Source: an uncultured Bacteroidales bacterium
GTDB lineage: Bacteria; Bacteroidota; Bacteroidia; Bacteroidales; UBA932
DNA length: 19,391 nucleotides
Assembly (NCBI GenBank): GCA_934667175.1
Contig: CAKULN010000051.1
Coordinates: 1-19,391 of the forward strand
Direction of reading: 5' to 3'
Positions 1-8,314 of this stretch are shown here, in pieces (within the stretch, counting starts at the first letter, position 1; each line of letters starts with the position of its first letter). Under the pieces are notes generated by a model, which saw only the letters and a list, made by a program, of their open reading frames with translations, searched no databases and was not told the DNA's origin. A program made the position numbers and the translations under genes.

Positions 1-36
1 GACACACCAGTTGGGAGAGTAGGTCGCCGCCGTACT
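1..36 (+). rRNA. rrf: 5S ribosomal RNA, 3' end only (partial)
   Basis: The first bases contain GGGAGAGTAGGTCGCCGCC, the conserved 3' portion of bacterial 5S rRNA (helix IV/V and the strand closing helix I). The 5' part of the gene lies left of the window, so the 3' boundary is an estimate. A rho-independent terminator starts only a few bases later, as expected at the end of an rRNA operon. 16S and 23S genes would be expected further left but are not visible. Confidence 0.8.
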
Positions 37-40
37 TCGG

Positions 41-77
41 AGTCCCGGACGTCTTCACGACGCCCGGGACTTTTTTT
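41..77 (+). terminator. Rho-independent terminator of the rRNA operon
   Basis: Two 13-base arms (41-53 and 59-71) pair with one A-C mismatch around a 5-base loop, and the GC-rich stem runs directly into seven T (71-77). This is a classic intrinsic terminator placed immediately after the 5S rRNA. Confidence 0.9.
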
Positions 78-79
78 GT

Positions 80-430
80 GTTGTCTCCAGTCCCCTGTGT
101 CCCTTTCCTTTTATGATTCCCCACCGACCCTCCTGCACCCTCCGGAAGCTTTATCGCCTTGTTTTGCTTCCCGCCGGTCCCTCCTGCACCCTCCGGAGGC
201 GTTATCGCCTCGTTTTGCTTCCCGCCAGTTCCTCCTGCACCCTCCGGAAGCGTTACCGCCTCGTTTTGCTTCCCGCCGGTTCCTCCTGCACCCTCCGGAG
301 GCGTTTCCCGACTTTTATGCTTCCCGACAGTTTCTCGTGCACTTTTCGGATGCATTATCCGCCTTTTTTGTCGTCCGATGTCTCCTTGCTGCTACTTTGA
401 ACGACATTATTCCCTCTTTTTGTGGTTGAT
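80..430. repeat. 51-bp tandem repeat block (minisatellite-like)
   Basis: A unit beginning TCCTGCACCCTCCGG recurs at 131, 182, 233 and 284, exactly 51 bp apart, with few substitutions between copies. A fifth, more diverged copy starts at 335, a sixth degraded one at about 386, and a degraded half-copy is recognisable at about 80-130. The core copies are about 70 percent pyrimidine on the plus strand, and some contain the palindrome CCTCCGGAGG. Because 51 is a multiple of three and the unit lacks stops, overlapping reading frames stay open across the block. Their translations are only the same 17-residue repeat, with no signal or domain, so I treat the block as non-coding. It lies between an rRNA terminator and a PUL promoter. 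Function unknown. Confidence 0.9.
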
Positions 431-472
431 CCTCTTCTTCTGCTCTAACCAAATAACTTTTCCTGCATTCTT

Positions 473-561
473 TGTACCATTGCAAGAAGGTTATGGCGGC
501 CCTTCACCCGGATAGGTCGCACGCAGCGTGTTGGCCGCCATAACCTTCTTGCAACGGTATA
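473..561. repeat. Long near-perfect inverted repeat (27-29 bp arms, about 31-nt spacer)
   Basis: The arm at 475-501 is the reverse complement of 533-559 with a single mismatch that is a wobble pair in RNA. Adding one more wobble and one A-T pair extends the arms to 473 and 561. The spacer, 502-532, contains a small palindrome (CACGCAGCGTG). A transcript would fold into a very stable hairpin and the DNA could extrude a cruciform. Neither side is followed by a T tract, so it is not a standard terminator. The arms are only about 31 bp apart, short for an invertible promoter segment. It could be a palindromic repeat element, a structured RNA, or a boundary sequence. Nothing in it identifies a known family. 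Confidence 0.85.
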
Positions 562-760
562 CCCTAAGTTGAGTGCCTAAAAAGGAAAATCAATCCTTGA
601 ACTTCGTCCATATTTTTGCTGATTTATTACGTATTTCTCCCCTTCAATGCCCCTAATGTTCTCCACTTTGGAGTATTAATTCGTTTTACCTATTTGCTTA
701 TTAATTTGAAGTTTATCATCTATGTTGCTTCAAGTTATTCCACTTCTTCACCACTAAGAG
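562..760. other. AT-rich non-coding stretch, nothing recognisable
   Basis: Between the inverted repeat and the candidate PUL promoter the sequence becomes AT-rich, unlike the genes on either side. Small features are present: a 5-bp hairpin at 661-673 and repeated TATTAATT words. I see no coding sequence, RNA gene or mobile-element end here. A reading frame of 73 codons at 616-837 has no signal, domain or supporting context. Confidence 0.5.
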
Positions 761-763
761 TTA

Positions 764-790
764 TTTGTTTTAACCATTTATATATTTTTG
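764..790 (+). promoter_or_regulatory. Candidate Bacteroidales promoter of the PUL
   Basis: TATTTTTG at 783-790 matches the Bacteroides -7 consensus TAnnTTTG. A TTTG at 764-767 could be the -33 box, but its 15-nt spacing is shorter than the usual 19-21. Transcription would start near 797, giving a leader of about 60 nt before susC. The -7 match is good; the -33 assignment is weak. Confidence 0.5.
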
Positions 791-795
791 CCTTC

Positions 796-828
796 CCCAT
801 ACTGCCTTTTCATCGAATAGGGTATGGG
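796..828 (+). promoter_or_regulatory. Leader hairpin or operator upstream of susC
   Basis: CCCATAC (796-802) and GTATGGG (822-828) form a 7-bp inverted repeat around a 19-nt spacer. It lies at the predicted transcription start of the PUL, so it could be an operator for the neighbouring regulator or a 5' leader hairpin. The spacing is compatible with a dimeric DNA-binding site. No known motif is recognised. Confidence 0.35.
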
Positions 829-855
829 CATGAATAATATTAACATTATAATTGT

Positions 856-3828
856 ATGCGTAAATTTATTGTGTTCTTGGTGCTGTTGGTAGGTTTCTCG
901 GCCTATGCCCAGCAGCGTTCTGTAAGCGGAACGGTCAAGGATCAGAATGGCCAGCCGGTGGTCGGGCTCACGGTAATGGAGCAGGGAACCGGCAATGGTG
1001 TCATCACTGATCAGGACGGCCGCTATAACATCAATGTCTCATCGAAGGATGCGATTCTTGAGTTCGCTTCTCTTGGCTATGCCACGGTGGACGAGAAGGT
1101 CGGCGGACGGGCCGTGGTCAACGTAACGGTCAAGGAGCAGGCTCTCGCGCTTGACGCGGTTGTGGCCATCGGCTACGGTTCTGTGAGAAAGAAGGATCTG
1201 ACCACCGCTGTCTCGACCGTGTCCACAGATGACATCAGCCTTCGCCCTGTGCCGACTGTTTCTGGATTTATTCAGGGAAAGGTCGCCGGTGTGACGGTGC
1301 AGCAGACATCCGGTACTCCTGGCGGCGGGATGACCGTCAGGGTGCGTGGTAACTCGTCCATCACATCGGGCAACGATCCTCTTTATGTTGTGGATGGTGT
1401 GCCTGTCGGAACCGGAAACGGGGCCATTACCTATCTCTCGCCGAATGACATCGAGACGATGCAGATTCTCAAGGATGCGTCTTCGGCGGCGATCTACGGT
1501 TCACGTGCTGCCAATGGAGTTGTCCTTATCACCACAAAGAAGGGGTCTAAGGATGTCGGCCCTCAGATCAACTTCACTTCGTACGTTGGCCTCGGCAAGG
1601 TGGCCAAAACTTTCGATGTCTTGAATGTAGCCCAGTACAAGGAACTTATGGATGAAATCGGGGCGGTCAAGCTCCCGGATGGCCTGAAGGATGAGACGGA
1701 TTGGTTCAAGGAAACTTACAAGACCGCCGTTTCACAGAACTACCAGCTGTCCGTCTCCAACGCCAACGACAAGACACGGTACTACATCGGCGCCGGTTAT
1801 GTCGATCAGGAAGGTATCATCCGCACAAGCTACTATAAGAGGTACAACTTCAGGGCGAGCATGGACTCGGACATATTCAAATGGATCAATGTCGGAGCTG
1901 ACGTGACTTTCTCCCATTGGAAGCAGAACGGCATCATTTCCGGAACAGGCTCCAACAGGGCAGGTGTCGTTATGTCAGTGATCAACACGCCTACCTATGC
2001 CAAGGTCTGGAGTGAAGAGAACCCTGATCAGTATTGGACCAAGTTCTATGGGGCCAATGTGACGACTCCTGCCGAGAACATCGCCCGTCAGGAGAACTTC
2101 TACGATCAGAACGACAGGCTCATCCTGACTGGACACGCCACGATCAAGTTCAGCAAGAACCTGAATTTCAAGTCGACGGCGACGATGGACAGGACCTGGA
2201 CATTCAACTACCAGTTCCTCGATCCTATCAAGACGGCGGAAGGCCGCACTCAGCACGGAGCCGCCAACACCACCCGCGCTGACAACAGGGTGATCGTGCT
2301 TGACAACATTCTGACTTACAAGAACAATTTTGGAAGGCACAGCCTTGAGGCCATGGCCGGAACCTCGGCCACGCTGTCTCATTGGGAGAACCTGACCGGT
2401 TCAAGGCAGTACTTCTCACCTGACTACGACAACATCCTTTACGGTCTCAACGGAGGTAACTCCTCCGGCCTCAGAGGAAACTCCCAGGGACTCTCGGAAT
2501 GGAGCATAATGTCTTACCTTGGCAGAATCGCCTACAACTACGACAGCAAGTACTATCTGACAGTGAATATGCGCGCGGACGGTTCGTCAAAACTTGCTCC
2601 GGGCCACAGGTGGGGCTATTTCCCTTCCGCTTCCGCCGCATGGAGAATCTCCGGAGAGGAATTTATGCAGGATGTTGACTGGATCAACGACTTGAAGATC
2701 CGTGCCGGTTGGGGACAGCAGGGTAATCAGGGCGGTCTAAGCGACCATGCCTGGGTCCAGAACTATGCCACCATCTACTACGACTGGACAAAGTCCGAGA
2801 ACGCGCAGGCCACTCCTTCCCTTGGCGCCAAGACAAACATCGGCAACAGGGATCTTACCTGGGAGACCACCACGCAGACTAATGTCGGAATTGATCTCTC
2901 CGTTCTGAACAGCAGACTGAACTTCACGTTGGACGGGTACTACAAGTACACCACCAACCTTCTTATGAGTGTGCCGCTCCCGGCTCCGAATCCAAACATC
3001 ACAAGGAACGAGGGCGAGATGTCCAACTGGGGACTTGAGTTCGCTGTCTCTTCCGTGAACATCGACAAGGGCGGCTTCCGTTGGAACACTGACTTCAACA
3101 TCTCCATGAACCGCAACAAGCTTGAGAAACTTACTCTCCAGCAGGTCTACAACTACATCAAGCCTTCCGACATCCAAAGTGAATATGTCGTACGCATGAC
3201 TCCAGGCATGCCTCTGTCGCAGTTCTGGGGGTATAAGTCCAAGGGCGTCGATCCAGAGACCGGTATGATGATCTACGAGGACCGCGATGGCAACGGCAAG
3301 ATCACGGATTCGGACAAGACATGGATCGGAGATCCTAACCCGGACTTCACGTTCGGTATGACCAATAATTTCAGTTACAAGGGATTCAACCTTAGCTTCC
3401 TCATCACAGGCTCTGTAGGCAACGACATCTACAACGCCTCAAGAGTTGACATGGAAGGTATGGTGAACGGCTACAACCAGACCACTGCTGTCCTTCGTCG
3501 TTGGCAGATTCCTGGACAGATCACCGACATCCCTAAGTCGAACGAGATGTACAATGTCAAGGTCTCCTCACGTTGGATTGAGAACGGCTCTTACCTGAAA
3601 GTGAAGAACATCACCCTGTCCTACGACTTCACAGGACCTAAACTCAAACGGCTCAACATCACAAGAATACGCCCTTACGTGACACTGGACAACATGATCA
3701 CGTTCACAAAATATTCCGGCTACGACCCTGAGATGAGCCAGTGGGCCAACGCGATCCATTTCGGAATTGATTGGGGAACATATCCTTGCGTGAAGACCGT
3801 GACATTCGGTGTGAACGTTGATTTCTAA
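856..3828 (+). CDS. susC-like: SusC-family TonB-dependent outer-membrane transporter
   Basis: This 990-residue protein imports oligosaccharides across the outer membrane using TonB-transduced energy. A signal peptide covers residues 1-18 (cleavage after FSAYA, before QQ). A carboxypeptidase-regulatory-like beta-sandwich follows (about 21-100), then a short TonB-box-like segment (VVAIGYG), then the plug (about 110-230) with the typical stretches VRGNSSI, PLYVVDGVPV and GSRAANGVVLITTKKG. The rest is the beta-barrel, ending in aromatic phenylalanine (GVNVDF), as is usual for BAM substrates. Length and domain order are normal for SusC. It is first in the operon, 3 bp upstream of its SusD partner. 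The substrate cannot be read from the sequence; the adjacent GH30 points to a beta-glucan. Confidence 0.95.
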   Translation: MRKFIVFLVLLVGFSAYAQQRSVSGTVKDQNGQPVVGLTVMEQGTGNGVITDQDGRYNINVSSKDAILEFASLGYATVDEKVGGRAVVNVTVKEQALALDAVVAIGYGSVRKKDLTTAVSTVSTDDISLRPVPTVSGFIQGKVAGVTVQQTSGTPGGGMTVRVRGNSSITSGNDPLYVVDGVPVGTGNGAITYLSPNDIETMQILKDASSAAIYGSRAANGVVLITTKKGSKDVGPQINFTSYVGLGKVAKTFDVLNVAQYKELMDEIGAVKLPDGLKDETDWFKETYKTAVSQNYQLSVSNANDKTRYYIGAGYVDQEGIIRTSYYKRYNFRASMDSDIFKWINVGADVTFSHWKQNGIISGTGSNRAGVVMSVINTPTYAKVWSEENPDQYWTKFYGANVTTPAENIARQENFYDQNDRLILTGHATIKFSKNLNFKSTATMDRTWTFNYQFLDPIKTAEGRTQHGAANTTRADNRVIVLDNILTYKNNFGRHSLEAMAGTSATLSHWENLTGSRQYFSPDYDNILYGLNGGNSSGLRGNSQGLSEWSIMSYLGRIAYNYDSKYYLTVNMRADGSSKLAPGHRWGYFPSASAAWRISGEEFMQDVDWINDLKIRAGWGQQGNQGGLSDHAWVQNYATIYYDWTKSENAQATPSLGAKTNIGNRDLTWETTTQTNVGIDLSVLNSRLNFTLDGYYKYTTNLLMSVPLPAPNPNITRNEGEMSNWGLEFAVSSVNIDKGGFRWNTDFNISMNRNKLEKLTLQQVYNYIKPSDIQSEYVVRMTPGMPLSQFWGYKSKGVDPETGMMIYEDRDGNGKITDSDKTWIGDPNPDFTFGMTNNFSYKGFNLSFLITGSVGNDIYNASRVDMEGMVNGYNQTTAVLRRWQIPGQITDIPKSNEMYNVKVSSRWIENGSYLKVKNITLSYDFTGPKLKRLNITRIRPYVTLDNMITFTKYSGYDPEMSQWANAIHFGIDWGTYPCVKTVTFGVNVDF

Positions 3829-3831
3829 AAG

Positions 3832-5388
3832 ATGATGAATATGAAAAAGACATTGGTAATACTCTCAGCCCTCGCTATGATCCAACTCGCTTCCTGCGAT
3901 CTTGACCTTTATCCTGAGACTGGTTATAATGAGGGTAACGTGTTTGTCCCTAAGGACACCACGACTTCCCAGTATACTTCGGCCGCGCAGATGGAAAGCC
4001 TTGTCAAAGGTTTTTACAGCGGCGTCTTGAAAAACGACAGGATGCAGAGGCTTCAGTTCATGGACTGGTTGGTCTATTCTGAAGTCCGAGCCGACAACGC
4101 CTACAACGGCTCTCCAAGCACCGCAGAGCTTGTCGGCATCGAATCCAACAAGATTGACGGATCGAATCAGAATGTCACTCGAGATTGGAGTGACTTTCAG
4201 CTTGCGATAAACGCAGCCAACCAGGTAATCTGCAACATTGACCGCATCCAGAAACTGGATCCGTCCATGACTCAGGAACAGCATGACAACTGGCTTGCCC
4301 AGGCGGACATTATAAAGGCTTTCTATGTGTTCAGAGGTACGCAGCTTTACAACACTATTCCTGTCATCAACTCCATCCCTGACCCTATAACCGCCGAGAA
4401 TGTAGAGGAAGTCTATCCTTCCTATTATCCGTCTCGTCCGGCGAGGGAGGACATATACGCCCAAATTGTGGAGATGCTTGAGTTCGCTGCCCAGAATGCA
4501 CCAGATCTCAGTGCGGAGGACAAGTTCGTCCTTTCCAAGACATTCGCCAAGGGAATTCTGGCCCATGTTTATGCCGAGAAATCGAATATTCAAGACTGGG
4601 GCAAGGTAGCCCAGTGGTGTGAGGCTGTCGAGAAGGACATGAATGTCAATTCCGGCAGCGCAGAGACATTGAGAGCCTCCCTGTGTGACAACTACAAGGA
4701 CTTGTGGTCTTATGATGTGTCAGCCAAGACTGCAGCCAAGAACACAAAGGAGTCCATCTTTGAGGTGACATTCACGGCGTCATCAGGCAACTGGCTTCAC
4801 ATGATGTTCCATAGAAATCAGTTCTCTCCTAACGACAGCTACACATGGTCTAAGTGGATCACGCCATCCAGGAACCTGATTGACGCCTATGACGCAGAAG
4901 GCGACACTGAAAGGAAGAATGTCAGCATTCTTTGGGACGCCTGCAGCTGGAGCCTTTACTATCCTGAGGCTAATTATGCGTTCATGGGCAAGATGGAGAC
5001 CTCTGCCACAAGCATCATCCTCATGCGCCTTGCGGAGATCTACCTGCTTCACGCTGAGGCTCTCGCGATGAACGGTGACAGCGCAGGGGCTTTGAAATAT
5101 GTCAACGCTGTGCGTCTGCGCGCCAAACTGCCTGTTGTCAGCGGACTCTCTGGTGACCAGCTGATTGACAAGATCCTTGATGAACGTCGTCTCGAACTGG
5201 CTTTCGAGGGCTTCAGGTTCTTCGATCTTGCCCGCCACGACAAGATCATCGATGTTCACAATAATGTGTGGAAGGATGATTCCTACTACCTTACAAGGGA
5301 TCCGCTTGATCAGTACAGCATTTTCCTTCCTGTGCCGACAACGGTGCTTGACAAAAACCCTAACATCGAGCAGAATCAGGGCTATTAA
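3832..5388 (+). CDS. susD-like: SusD/RagB-family surface glycan-binding lipoprotein
   Basis: This 518-residue protein is the lid partner of the preceding SusC and binds the glycan at the cell surface. Residues 1-21 are a lipoprotein signal with lipobox LASC and lipidated Cys22, followed by DLDLYPET, a start typical of SusD proteins. The helical TPR-like SusD N-terminal region follows. Near the C-terminus are AEIYLLHAEALAMNG and LDERRLELAFEGFRFFDLARH, hallmark SusD/RagB segments. Start choice is uncertain by three codons: ATG at 3832, 3835 and 3841 are all in frame, and the last (MKKTLVIL) would also give a good signal peptide. The gene follows susC by 3 bp and its stop overlaps the next ATG by one base, implying co-transcription and possibly translational coupling. 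Confidence 0.95.
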   Translation: MMNMKKTLVILSALAMIQLASCDLDLYPETGYNEGNVFVPKDTTTSQYTSAAQMESLVKGFYSGVLKNDRMQRLQFMDWLVYSEVRADNAYNGSPSTAELVGIESNKIDGSNQNVTRDWSDFQLAINAANQVICNIDRIQKLDPSMTQEQHDNWLAQADIIKAFYVFRGTQLYNTIPVINSIPDPITAENVEEVYPSYYPSRPAREDIYAQIVEMLEFAAQNAPDLSAEDKFVLSKTFAKGILAHVYAEKSNIQDWGKVAQWCEAVEKDMNVNSGSAETLRASLCDNYKDLWSYDVSAKTAAKNTKESIFEVTFTASSGNWLHMMFHRNQFSPNDSYTWSKWITPSRNLIDAYDAEGDTERKNVSILWDACSWSLYYPEANYAFMGKMETSATSIILMRLAEIYLLHAEALAMNGDSAGALKYVNAVRLRAKLPVVSGLSGDQLIDKILDERRLELAFEGFRFFDLARHDKIIDVHNNVWKDDSYYLTRDPLDQYSIFLPVPTTVLDKNPNIEQNQGY

Positions 5389-6890
5389 TGTGCGGAAAAG
5401 TCATGCGTTACGATAAACTGTTGTTCTTCTTCACGTTGTTCCTTTGCTCCTGCTGCGGCAAGGCTTCCGGAAACACCGAAGGGGGAGAAGACACCCCTCC
5501 GGCTCCGGAGCCAAGCCCTGAGACTGTGACGGCCTATGTCACAACCGCTGACAAAAGCCTTCTGTTCAAGTCTGAGGAACTGGAGCTTCGCAAACCGGGA
5601 ACAATGGCGGTTAATCTTGTCACTCTTGATTCAACTGTGACCTACCAGACCGTTGACGGCTTCGGGCCGGCCTTGACAGGCAGCACCTGCTACAATCTGC
5701 GGGCTGTGATGGAGCCATCGGCCAGAACGGCTCTCCTAAAAGAAGTCTTCGATCCCAAAGAAGGGCTTGGATTCAGCATGGTGAGGGTCACCATCGGTTC
5801 CTCGGACTTCGGTCTTGACGAGTACACATGGTGCGACAAGAAAGGAATGGAGAATTTCGCTGCCCATGAATATGATGTCCGTGACCTTTTCCCTATCCTT
5901 AAAGAGGTTCTGGCGATTAATCCTGATGTCAAGATAATCGCCACGCCTTGGACAGCGCCACGCTGGATGAAGAGAAGAGTCAACAACGACAGCGACTACT
6001 ATTCATGGACCAGCGGAAGGCTGAAGCCGGAATGCTATCAGGACTATGCAGAGTATTTCGTGCGTTGGATTCGTGTGATGAAGTCCCAGGGATTCGACAT
6101 CTATGCCGTGACGCTCCAGAACGAGCCTTTGAACAAGGGCAACTCGATGTCAATGTACATGCCTTGGCAAGAGCAACTTGAGTTCATAAAGACGGCTGTC
6201 GGCCCGGCATTCGGGAAGGCCGGTCTGAACACAAAGATCCTTGTCTATGACCATAACTACAACTACGACGGCATCGCTGACCAGCAAGGCTATCCGATGA
6301 ATATCCTTGCCGATTCCGAGGCCGCCAGGTATGTGGCGGGATCCGCATGGCACAATTACTATGGAAATCCTAAGGAGCTGGATAAAATGGTCAGCAGGTT
6401 CCCTGATAAGGAAATCTACTTCACGGAGGCTTCGATCGGAGGTTGGGCGCCTGATTTCGCGAAGTGTCTTATGACTGACTTCGACAACATCTTCATCCAG
6501 ACCCTCTCAAGGGAGAACAAAGGGGTGACTCTTTGGAACCTGGTTTTGGATGAGAATTATGGTCCCAAGCGTCCGGGTGGCTGCCAGAATTGCTATGGTG
6601 TGGTTATGATTGACTCAAAGACCGGTAAGGTGACCGACCGTAAGACCCAGTATTACAACCTTGCGCACGCTTCCAAGGTGATCCGTCCGGGGGCGCGCAG
6701 GATTGCGACAAGGGGGAACCTCAAGTCTGGTGTCTCATGCCTGGCGTTCCTAAACCCTGACCATTCCTACGGAATAATCATCGAGAACAATTTGTCTGAA
6801 AGTCACTCGTTCACTTTTTCCGACTCGGGGCATTCCGTAAAGTTCACGGCACCTGCAAAGTCAATAGCCTCTATAAAATGGAATAACTAA
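5388..6890 (+). CDS. GH30-family glycoside hydrolase lipoprotein (probable beta-1,6-glucanase)
   Basis: A 500-residue hydrolase of the glucosylceramidase-like GH30 family, a retaining (beta/alpha)8 barrel with a beta-sandwich. The N-terminus has a lipoprotein signal ending near LFLCSCC (Cys22 or Cys23), so it is likely membrane anchored. Family landmarks are GFGPALTGST (91-100), TPWTAPRWMK (186-195), the acid/base Glu246 in TLQNEP, the nucleophile Glu347 in IYFTEASIGGW, and a C-terminal region with TLWNLVLDENYGP. All catalytic residues are present. Family knowledge: subfamily GH30_3 enzymes in similar SusCD loci are endo-beta-1,6-glucanases. The subfamily here is inferred, not proven. The first ATG overlaps the susD stop by one base; an in-frame ATG at 5403 (MRYDKLLFF) is an equally good start and gives a more normal signal peptide. 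Confidence 0.9.
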   Translation: MCGKVMRYDKLLFFFTLFLCSCCGKASGNTEGGEDTPPAPEPSPETVTAYVTTADKSLLFKSEELELRKPGTMAVNLVTLDSTVTYQTVDGFGPALTGSTCYNLRAVMEPSARTALLKEVFDPKEGLGFSMVRVTIGSSDFGLDEYTWCDKKGMENFAAHEYDVRDLFPILKEVLAINPDVKIIATPWTAPRWMKRRVNNDSDYYSWTSGRLKPECYQDYAEYFVRWIRVMKSQGFDIYAVTLQNEPLNKGNSMSMYMPWQEQLEFIKTAVGPAFGKAGLNTKILVYDHNYNYDGIADQQGYPMNILADSEAARYVAGSAWHNYYGNPKELDKMVSRFPDKEIYFTEASIGGWAPDFAKCLMTDFDNIFIQTLSRENKGVTLWNLVLDENYGPKRPGGCQNCYGVVMIDSKTGKVTDRKTQYYNLAHASKVIRPGARRIATRGNLKSGVSCLAFLNPDHSYGIIIENNLSESHSFTFSDSGHSVKFTAPAKSIASIKWNN

Positions 6891-6894
6891 GATA

Positions 6895-8283
6895 ATGATA
6901 ATGAACATGAAATACATTGTAAAACAATCTTTGGCCGTCCTCGTGACGGCTATGGCCTTCACCTCCTGCTACAGGGAACCAAAGCTGAAGGTCACCGACA
7001 AAGGCCCGGAGATGACCTGTGAGATCGCCCGGTCCGCCAACATGGGAGAGAACCTTCCGTTCAAGGTGACGCTGAAGGACAACATCGCGCTTTCCACGCT
7101 GCAACTGCATCTTTTCTTTGACGGAACGGAAGTGAGCAAGAAAGTCATCAGGACAAAGGAGAACGGAGTATTTGAGGGCACTCTTGAGATCCCTTATTAC
7201 GCTGACATCTCAGACGGAACCGCGGACCTTACTGTCACCGCCCAGAACATTGAGTTCGGACTGACAGAGGAGAAGAGGACCTTGAGCGTCACACGTCCGG
7301 ACTTTGAGTACCTGACCTTGACCACATCAGAAGGCAAGGAGGTCCGAATGAACAAGATAGGGGAGTATGAATACTCCTGCACCTCAGAGTTCCCAAGGGA
7401 ACTTAAGGCTAAGATAGTCTCCGCTCCGTTCGGCTCTACTGGAGAACGTCTGACTTTCGGATTTGACGGGAAAGGAATTGTCGTAGGTGGTGATGACTAT
7501 ATTCCTTTTACCTATGGCTATGCAGGAGAATATACAGTCAAGTTCAACACAAAGACATTTGTGGGATCACCTTTCGTGACAATGGAAGTCAATGGAGAGA
7601 TTCCTGTGGCTATGGACAAGGCTGAAGAGATCCCTGCCGGAAGCTATGGTGTGAACATCCCTCTCAAGCAGGGCGAGACCATTTCCATAATGGGATTCGA
7701 TTTGGCAGACTGGACAATTGATTCCGACTATCTTGAAACAATAGACATCAATAAGGGACAATTCAAGTTCCTTCCTGTCACAGGACAGTACAGGATCGTT
7801 CTGCAGACCTCCAACAAATTCATCAGGATCAACCCTATGAAGCCGGGTGCTCTGACAGGTAAGGATTACTTCCCGATTCTGAACGATGATTTCACGGGTG
7901 GTCTTTGGGCAATTGGTGACGACACCATTGGCAAGCCGGAAGCTTCGGGCCACGGCTGGGCACCGGAAGTCGGTGGACTTTGCTGTTCTCCTATCAAGCC
8001 TAAGGTCTTCCAGCTTACTCTTGTGGCCGGACACGGACTTGGCACAAAGACGGGAAGCAACTTCAAGTTCTTCTTCCAGAGGACTTGGGGCGGTGAGCTC
8101 AAGGGTGCTTCCTATTCGGATGTCAAGCTGCCTGCAGAACTTGGTATTACCGCGGACGGCAACATCGGAGTCGTTACAGATCTTAAGGAGGGTGATCGAT
8201 ATCGCTTCACTGTTGACTTCAGCTCGGCCAAGAAGACTTCCGGTTCGGCTGAGGGAGTGAAACTCGTCGGTGTGAAACTGTAA
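6895..8283 (+). CDS. Surface glycan-binding lipoprotein candidate (SusE/SusF position)
   Basis: A 462-residue protein with a lipoprotein signal and lipobox FTSC (Cys25), so anchored to a membrane, probably at the surface as part of the SusCD complex. After the anchor it appears to be all-beta: an Ig-like segment at about 35-135 (FKVTLKDNIALSTLQLHLFF), a middle module, and a C-terminal sandwich with several Trp/Phe residues (GGLWAIGDDTIGKP, FKFFFQRTWGGEL) that could line a glycan site. No catalytic motif is visible. It resembles DUF5125/DUF5121-type proteins found beside GH30 enzymes in Bacteroides PULs, but I assign the family from memory of such loci. Several in-frame ATGs (6895, 6901, 6907) make the exact start uncertain; MKYIVKQSLAVL from 6907 is plausible. 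It begins 4 bp after the GH30 stop. Confidence 0.75.
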   Translation: MIMNMKYIVKQSLAVLVTAMAFTSCYREPKLKVTDKGPEMTCEIARSANMGENLPFKVTLKDNIALSTLQLHLFFDGTEVSKKVIRTKENGVFEGTLEIPYYADISDGTADLTVTAQNIEFGLTEEKRTLSVTRPDFEYLTLTTSEGKEVRMNKIGEYEYSCTSEFPRELKAKIVSAPFGSTGERLTFGFDGKGIVVGGDDYIPFTYGYAGEYTVKFNTKTFVGSPFVTMEVNGEIPVAMDKAEEIPAGSYGVNIPLKQGETISIMGFDLADWTIDSDYLETIDINKGQFKFLPVTGQYRIVLQTSNKFIRINPMKPGALTGKDYFPILNDDFTGGLWAIGDDTIGKPEASGHGWAPEVGGLCCSPIKPKVFQLTLVAGHGLGTKTGSNFKFFFQRTWGGELKGASYSDVKLPAELGITADGNIGVVTDLKEGDRYRFTVDFSSAKKTSGSAEGVKLVGVKL

Positions 8284-8314
8284 AACGGATTCAGACAGAA
8301 TAATATTCAAAGCT

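Noticed and set aside
131..385. Possible CRISPR array
   Set aside because: Units are contiguous 51-bp copies similar over their full length. There are no unique spacers and no cas genes nearby.
76..515. Three overlapping open frames of 95-118 codons in the repeat block
   Set aside because: They are open only because a stop-free 51-bp unit repeats in multiples of three. The products are repeats of the same 17 residues with no signal peptide, domain or promoter.
473..561. Inverted repeat read as an intrinsic terminator or insertion-sequence ends
   Set aside because: No T tract follows either arm, the spacer holds no transposase, and no convincing target duplication is seen.
3865..4593. 242-codon open frame on the minus strand inside susD
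   Set aside because: It is antisense to a clear SusD gene in a codon-biased region and shows no recognisable domain.
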